Origin: Cladorhizidae sp. MBARI D1340-BT2
Lineage: Eukaryota > Porifera > Demospongiae > Poecilosclerida > Cladorhizidae
Length of the DNA: 64,000 nt
Reading direction: 5' to 3'
Assembly (NCBI GenBank): GCA_028752905.1
Contig: JAQNBH010000163.1
Coordinates: forward strand, 45,078 to 109,077
How positions within the stretch are numbered: position 1 is the first letter of the stretch; each line of letters opens with the position of its first letter. Both the position numbers and the translations under genes were made by a program. Positions 60,105 through 64,000 of the stretch are shown piece by piece. The notes beneath the pieces are model-generated. The model was given only the letters and a program-made list of their open reading frames with translations, searched no databases and was not told the DNA's origin.

Positions 60105-61667
60105 ATAGTAAGAAGGAAAAAAAAAACAGCCATAAACTGCTGAAAGCAAGAAGAGATTACAAAAAAAAAGAATGTCTTGCCTAGACAAATGTGACCCACC
60201 TTTAATTTGTTCAGCAATGCATCAGGGATGACACCAACCCCAAAAATCAATAAGAAATGCTATGCATTTAAGGTAGGTGTTAATTTAAAAAATTCAATGA
60301 GATTGTCAGAAAGGGAACTGATTTTCACCCCTGAGCAGTCCGGTCAAAGAACTTCTGGAAACAGAAATCGAAGAAATTAATGACAACATCTCAACTATTG
60401 AAAGGCAACAAACCACCACTGTACAAGAGTGGGTGGAACACATGAAAAAAGACAGTCACTCAAGCAAAAGAAATCTAACAGTTAAAACGGACACAGCAAG
60501 AAAATCCAAAGGGTAGACAAGCCATGGAGGCGAGAAAGGGGAGAACCAGCAGAAAGAACTAGCCACAGTGGCAGGAATGGCCCAAGCCCAATTAGTATGC
60601 CACACAAGCAATACCCCACTGGCCCTAGCATTAGCCACCACCACCCAACATGCAACACCAACCACAATGGCCAAACCATCAATACCACCAAAACATAATG
60701 CCCCAACCACTCCAACCATTCAAATGCAACAAGCTCCACCAATGCAACAGACACTCAACCACCAAAGATCCCCCTCATGCTACCCCATAAACAGCACCCA
60801 GGTTCTGCTGCACCCCAAGCCAGGATGGTTTTCTGGCCAGATTACAGGCATCCCCAATGGCAGTAATTGCAAATTCACCCAAAAACGCAAGAGAGAATAA
60901 GAACAGAAAGTACAAAATACACCAACTCACCCCAAAAAAGTTGCTAAACGCAAGAAAGACAATGGCAAATCATACATAGTCTATCTTTCAAGCCACAACT
61001 TAACGGATCCACAGATTTAAATGCTCACCAAAGCTCATGGCTTCCACCTTCTCTGAAAAGACTGCACAATTATGCAGAAGCCCTGCAAAGACATGCCAGA
61101 AGCTACAAGTTACAGCAAAATGTGCAAAGCAAGTCAGATGAGTGGAAACAATTATGTATCGCCATTCCCACACAAGTTGAAAAGCAATTGGGTGCCACCA
61201 AAAGCCACTGACGAGGTCGAACAATATCTGCAGCAATTGATACATAAATTTTCCAACATCCCACTGGGAAAGTTTGCCCCAAACATGACCCATCAGGAAA
61301 AAATAGCAATTTCAGAACTATGTAACAACAACATAAAGAATGCAGACAAAGGCTCTTACATTGCAATTGAGGACAGAGTGCAATACACCAAAGCAGGGAC
61401 ATGGAACACTTGGCAGACTCTCAAATCTAAGAAATAAGCCACGACCCCACACAAAAACAGGTCAAAGTTATCAACACTGTGATATACACCATGCTTGCGT
61501 GGGGATTGATCTGCCCACACACGAGCACCTATTGAGAGACACCAAATATACTTTTTGGGAAAAAACTGCACAAAAACCTGAGACTAATTGTGAGCGGCTG
61601 CAATGGTGTTAGATCCTCACCTGAACAGAGGACAAGGTCAAGGACGAGTGTTCAATAAACTTAATCT

Positions 61668-61673
61668 TTTATT
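61668..61673 (-). terminator. Polyadenylation signal in LTR
   Basis: AATAAA on the minus strand, about 60 bp before the LTR's 3' end and about 180 bp after the TATA box. This spacing suits the end of R. Confidence 0.6.
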
Positions 61674-61851
61674 AACAATTCTGGACAAAATTACACTGTA
61701 GACTGAAATAATTCTTGTAAGGCAATGATTGGAACCTGGTTTGGTAGCCTGTTTAAGGGAGCCAAGCCAGGGAACTAGAGAGAGACCCAGAAATTATTAC
61801 ACTATGCTCAGCTACTGTTACAACCAATCATGTGCATGCATTCTATCGTTC

Positions 61852-61857
61852 TATATA
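61852..61857 (-). promoter_or_regulatory. TATA box in LTR U3
   Basis: GAGTATATAG on the minus strand, about 115 bp into the LTR. Position and context fit the LTR promoter. Confidence 0.5.
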
Positions 61858-61970
61858 CTCTCACCTAGAGTGTTACCATTTATGATAATGTTCAATGTTC
61901 TCACACTGTTCTTGTTCTAATTACTGTCTTGGGTTTGTGGTCGTGCAATTTGTTAGGCAGGGCCTAACAT

Positions 61971-61984
61971 CACCTTCTCCTCTG
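61971..61984 (-). other. Polypurine tract
   Basis: On the minus strand AGAGGAGAAGGTGA immediately precedes the LTR's TGTTAG. This is the expected primer site for plus-strand DNA synthesis in an LTR retrotransposon. Confidence 0.65.
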
Positions 61985-62035
61985 AGGAGGCGTCAGCCGT
62001 GAGGCGGTAGTTTTTGCTGTCCTAGGCCTACCTGA

Positions 62036-62296
62036 GATCCTAGGAAGGTAGTAGTATGGGTCCATTTCTGTTACAGCATTCAGACGTCTATAGTCCACTA
62101 CCGGTCTGACAGACCCTGGGGTCTTCTTGGGAATGGCAAACATTGGAGCTGCCCATGGTATCACTGAGGGTTCGATCAGACCATTGGTTTTGAACAACTC
62201 TATTTCCTATTGGAAGGATTCCTCTCACATCTTGAGAATACAGTATGGATGAAATCTGGCTGTGCCCATGTTGATATAATGTTCAACAGATTGTTC
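62036..62296 (-). pseudogene. Reverse transcriptase, N-terminal fragment (Ty3/gypsy type)
   Basis: Minus-strand residues start VEHYINMG, then GLIEPSVIPWAAP, FAIPKKTPGS, RPVVDYRRLNAVTEMD and YLPRI. These are the ordered landmarks at the start of gypsy RT (GIIEPS-SPWASP, KKDG, CVDYR-LN-T-D, LPRI). Two in-frame stops (after ILKM and ESFQ) disable it. Sequence after LPRI no longer matches RT and reaches the polypurine tract in about 50 bp. The catalytic YxDD region, RNase H and everything else downstream have been deleted. It lies downstream of integrase, not upstream as in ordinary gypsy elements. Confidence 0.85.
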
Positions 62297-62475
62297 CCAT
62301 CCTAATGCTGGGGTGATAATGATACGAATGTTGTTGTGATTTCCTCCCATTGTTCAATGGTCAGTTGTGGCCCTAGCTGTGGTACATCTTCAGACGGATG
62401 AGGGTGCTAATCTGGTAGATCTGCAGTGTCTGGGCTTTGTACAGAAATACAAGATATATTAGTCACAGGGGGTTG

Positions 62476-63609
62476 CCAACCTCTTAGAGCCATAATGTGC
62501 ACAGAACGGGTTTTCTTGTGTCGCTCTGGCATATCGACAGAGTACGAAACCGGTGTGAGGCATCCCAAGATTGTGTATGGGCCACTCCATTATCTGCCAG
62601 TTTGTCGCCCTTGCGACTGGTAATGGCCTTGCGACTGGTAATGGCCGGGTGAACCAAGACTTTATCTCCTTTTTCGAAGTGTCAGTCCATTGCCATCCTG
62701 TCAAACCACTGTTTGGTCCAGGCTTGTGCATCCATCTGATGTGTGGCTACTGCTCTCATGTCACTGAGGTCCTCCCTCAGTTGGAGTAGCCCTTCTGTCG
62801 TGGTAGGAGAGGTCGATCTGATGGGCACCCACTGTTGGCTAAGGATGTCCAGAGGTCCATGCACATTCTTCACAAAGATGAGCTCGAATGGGGGGAACCC
62901 AGTAGAAGAGCATGGTACCTCTCTACATGCAAACAAGAAGAAGGTAGGTAATCATCTCAGTCACGATGGTCGGCCACCGTCTTTCTGATTATTTGTAGCA
63001 AGGTGTGGTGGAATCATTCAACTGCTCCATTGGACTGGGGATGGTAGGGAGCTGTCTTTGAGGAATGCCGAGGAAAGAGAAGGCTTCTTTCATGACAGTT
63101 GACATAAAATTGCTGCCACGATCAGACAAATTTTCCAGTGGAACAGACAATCTCGACATAATGTACAGCAACTTCTCTGCGACCACTTTGGCCGTGGTGA
63201 TGCAACAGCACTGTGTCTGGGTATCGTGATCCCAGGTGCATGTAGGTGAGGATGTATCTGTTCTTTTTCCGTATCAGGGGTATAGGTCCCACCACATCTA
63301 TGGCAACATTCTCGAAGGGTCTGATGTTGACTACCGGTGTCAGCATAGCTGCCTTGGTGGTCATTCTTTTGGCCGTCTTCTGACATCTGCTGCATGTTCG
63401 ACAGGCTTCCCTAATATCAACACTCATACAAGGCCCCCAAAAATCTTCATTATATTTTGTATTTTGTTCTCCTTGCCGTGTCCTACCATCGGTGTAGGTT
63501 GTACTAGGGTGATCACTTGGCTTCTGTTAGTTGGCAGGACGATCTGTAACCTGGGCTTGCCTGTCTGCTCCGTGGTTTTCCTGTGAACACCTGGTTGTGT
63601 ATGGTGCAC
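62476..63609 (-). pseudogene. Integrase, near-complete but frameshifted (Ty3/gypsy type)
   Basis: Minus-strand parts in order: zinc-finger region (LPTNRSQVITLVQ, MVGHGKENKIQ, then CRTCSRCQKTAKR; the first His is replaced by Gln); core with AIDVVGP (first Asp), NRYILTY, SRYPD, SDRGSNF (second Asp) and PSPMEQLND (Glu, where families have VERFN); then FACREVP, STGFPPFELIF and GPLDIL typical of gypsy integrases; then the C-terminal GPY/F module GPYTILGCLTPVSYSVD with RSVHIMALRGW at 62476-62583. The pieces fall in several frames: 63609-63424, 63427-63122, 63186-62989, 62936-62682, then the GPY part. At least four frame breaks have accumulated. The D, D, E positions remain recognisable. Confidence 0.85.
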
Positions 63610-63891
63610 TCAGAGTCAGCTAATGTCCAAAGGTTTACCAGTATCGGGTCTGCTTGCTGGTCGTCTCTCAGTGAGGTGGAGTTGGCATCTGGTTCCAACT
63701 CTGATTCGATATTGTCTTCAGGTGTTGTTGGCTCTCTCTGTAAGGAGAGATTTGTTTGTAGAAAATCAAAGTTCTCACCAATTATTTGCATAGGAGTAGG
63801 CTGTATTTCAGATTTCTGGGCTTCTTGACATGCCTGCTGCTCTGTTCCGCTTGCTGTCGGGTCTGTATGGCCAATACCTTCCTGTGTTATC
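63610..63891 (-). pseudogene. Protease-integrase linker region
   Basis: An open minus-strand frame reads QPTPMQII, an acidic stretch with ESELEPDANS, then LRDDQQADPILVNLWTLAD. The last block is the familiar run-in to the gypsy integrase zinc finger (LR-x-Q-x2-DP-x-L). It joins the integrase through a frame shift near 63600. There is no RT or RNase H sequence between the protease and this block, so the unusual order is original and not caused by loss of a second RT copy here. Confidence 0.65.
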
Positions 63892-63999
63892 TCAGTAATT
63901 GCTCATGAGAGTATACAATATGGGGCAATCCCTACCAAGGATCACATCATAGGCAATATCATTTGAAACTGCCATTTTCATTTCAAACTTGGAATCCCA
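63892..63999 (-). pseudogene. Aspartic protease, C-terminal end
   Basis: Minus-strand residues FEMKMAVSNDIAYDVILGRDCP lead to a stop at 63892-63894 (motif split as MAVSNDIAYD and VILGRDCP). I/L-LGRD near the end is characteristic of retroviral-type proteases of LTR elements. The catalytic D-S/T-G lies beyond the window edge. A one-base frame change separates it from the linker. Confidence 0.6.
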
Positions 64000-64000
64000 C

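Larger units (their letters stand above)
58205..61606 (+). pseudogene. Penelope-like element, ORF remnant (copy B), interrupted
   Basis: The copy is split: 58205-58230 lies left of a piggyBac-like insertion and the rest resumes at 60105. The N-terminal blocks KLLKARRDYK and FVQQCIRDD (60125-60225) match copy A. From about 60310 to 61437 one frame is nearly open, with stops at 60514, 60898, 61018, 61054 and 61435. It shows an acidic helix (ELLETEIEEIND), a Pro/Thr/Gln-rich stretch, LSSHNLTD, WVPPK, and NMTHQEKIAISEL followed by NADKGS, the typical start of PLE reverse transcriptase. A frameshift then leads to HDPTQKQVKVI, WGLICPHTSTY, KLHKNLR and LIVSGCNG, the first RT motifs. An LTR retrotransposon cuts the gene there. 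The RT catalytic motifs and GIY-YIG nuclease are not in the window. The gene is dead. Confidence 0.75.
61607..61970 (-). mobile_element. 3' LTR, 364 bp
   Basis: On the minus strand it begins TGTTAG and ends CTAACA, a perfect inverted hexamer of the TG...CA type. It contains a TATATA box and, about 180 bp further on, an AATAAA signal near its 3' end, giving a U3-R-U5 layout. A polypurine tract lies directly upstream on the same strand. The outer edge (61606/61607) falls inside the PLE reading frame just after GCNG. The first 19 bases (61952-61970) are a near-perfect hairpin, TGTTAGGC-AGG-GCCTAACA. Confidence 0.8.
61607..64000 (-). mobile_element. Gmr1-like Ty3/gypsy LTR retrotransposon, 3' part
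   Basis: The element runs on the minus strand from beyond the right edge to its 3' LTR at 61607-61970. In transcription order the window shows protease end, linker, integrase, RT start, polypurine tract and LTR. Integrase ahead of RT is the order of Ty1/copia elements, yet the sequences are of Ty3/gypsy type. That combination defines the Gmr1-like group. The copy inserted into the RT region of PLE copy B. The RT core and RNase H are deleted and several frames are broken. Gag, the 5' LTR and the second target-site duplication lie outside the window. Confidence 0.75.

Noticed and set aside
60456..60754. Hydrophobic minus-strand frames resembling membrane proteins
   Set aside because: They are antisense to the Pro/Thr/Gln-rich part of the PLE ORF; codons for Pro and Thr/Gln read backwards give Gly, Trp, Val and Leu runs.
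62036..63609. Ty1/copia element, from the integrase-before-RT order
   Set aside because: RT (PWAAP, VDYRRLN, LPRI) and integrase (GPY/F module, STGFPPFEL, GPLDIL) are of Ty3/gypsy type, so only the order is copia-like.

Overview
This window is eukaryotic, almost certainly animal, repeat DNA. I could support no host gene, RNA gene, CRISPR array or bacterial-style operon in it. The retroelement types on the right (a Penelope-like element, a piggyBac-like transposon, and a Ty3/gypsy element with protease-integrase-RT order) suggest a marine invertebrate or a fish. The sequence alone does not fix the species.

Layout. (1) 1-49635 is one uninterrupted satellite of a 36-bp unit, about 1,380 units, running off the left edge. 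Since 36 is a multiple of 3 and the unit has no stop in five of six frames, it produces very long spurious open frames on both strands. It is organised into higher-order repeats of about 1.4-2.6 kb. (2) 49636-52260 holds two diverged tandem copies of a foldback DNA element. The left copy is cut by the satellite. The right copy is complete, with 15-bp terminal inverted repeats and a central ~680-bp palindrome. (3) 52261-57000 is a second, unrelated satellite with a 44-bp unit, about 108 units. It stops exactly where a hAT-like terminal motif begins. (4) 57001-64000 is a nest of decayed transposons. Two same-strand fragments of a Penelope-like element (PLE) form the base layer. A piggyBac-like element (58235-60100, TTAA duplication, 15-bp TIRs) split the second PLE copy near its start. 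A minus-strand Ty3/gypsy element (from 61607, running off the right edge) inserted into the same PLE's reverse transcriptase.

The most interesting biology is the minus-strand LTR element. Reading inward from the right edge it has a protease end, a zinc-finger/DDE integrase with a GPY/F module, and then the start of reverse transcriptase. This is the copia-like order described for the rare Gmr1-like branch of Ty3/gypsy. The copy has lost the RT core and RNase H and carries stops and frameshifts. Every protein-coding trace in the window is a pseudogene.
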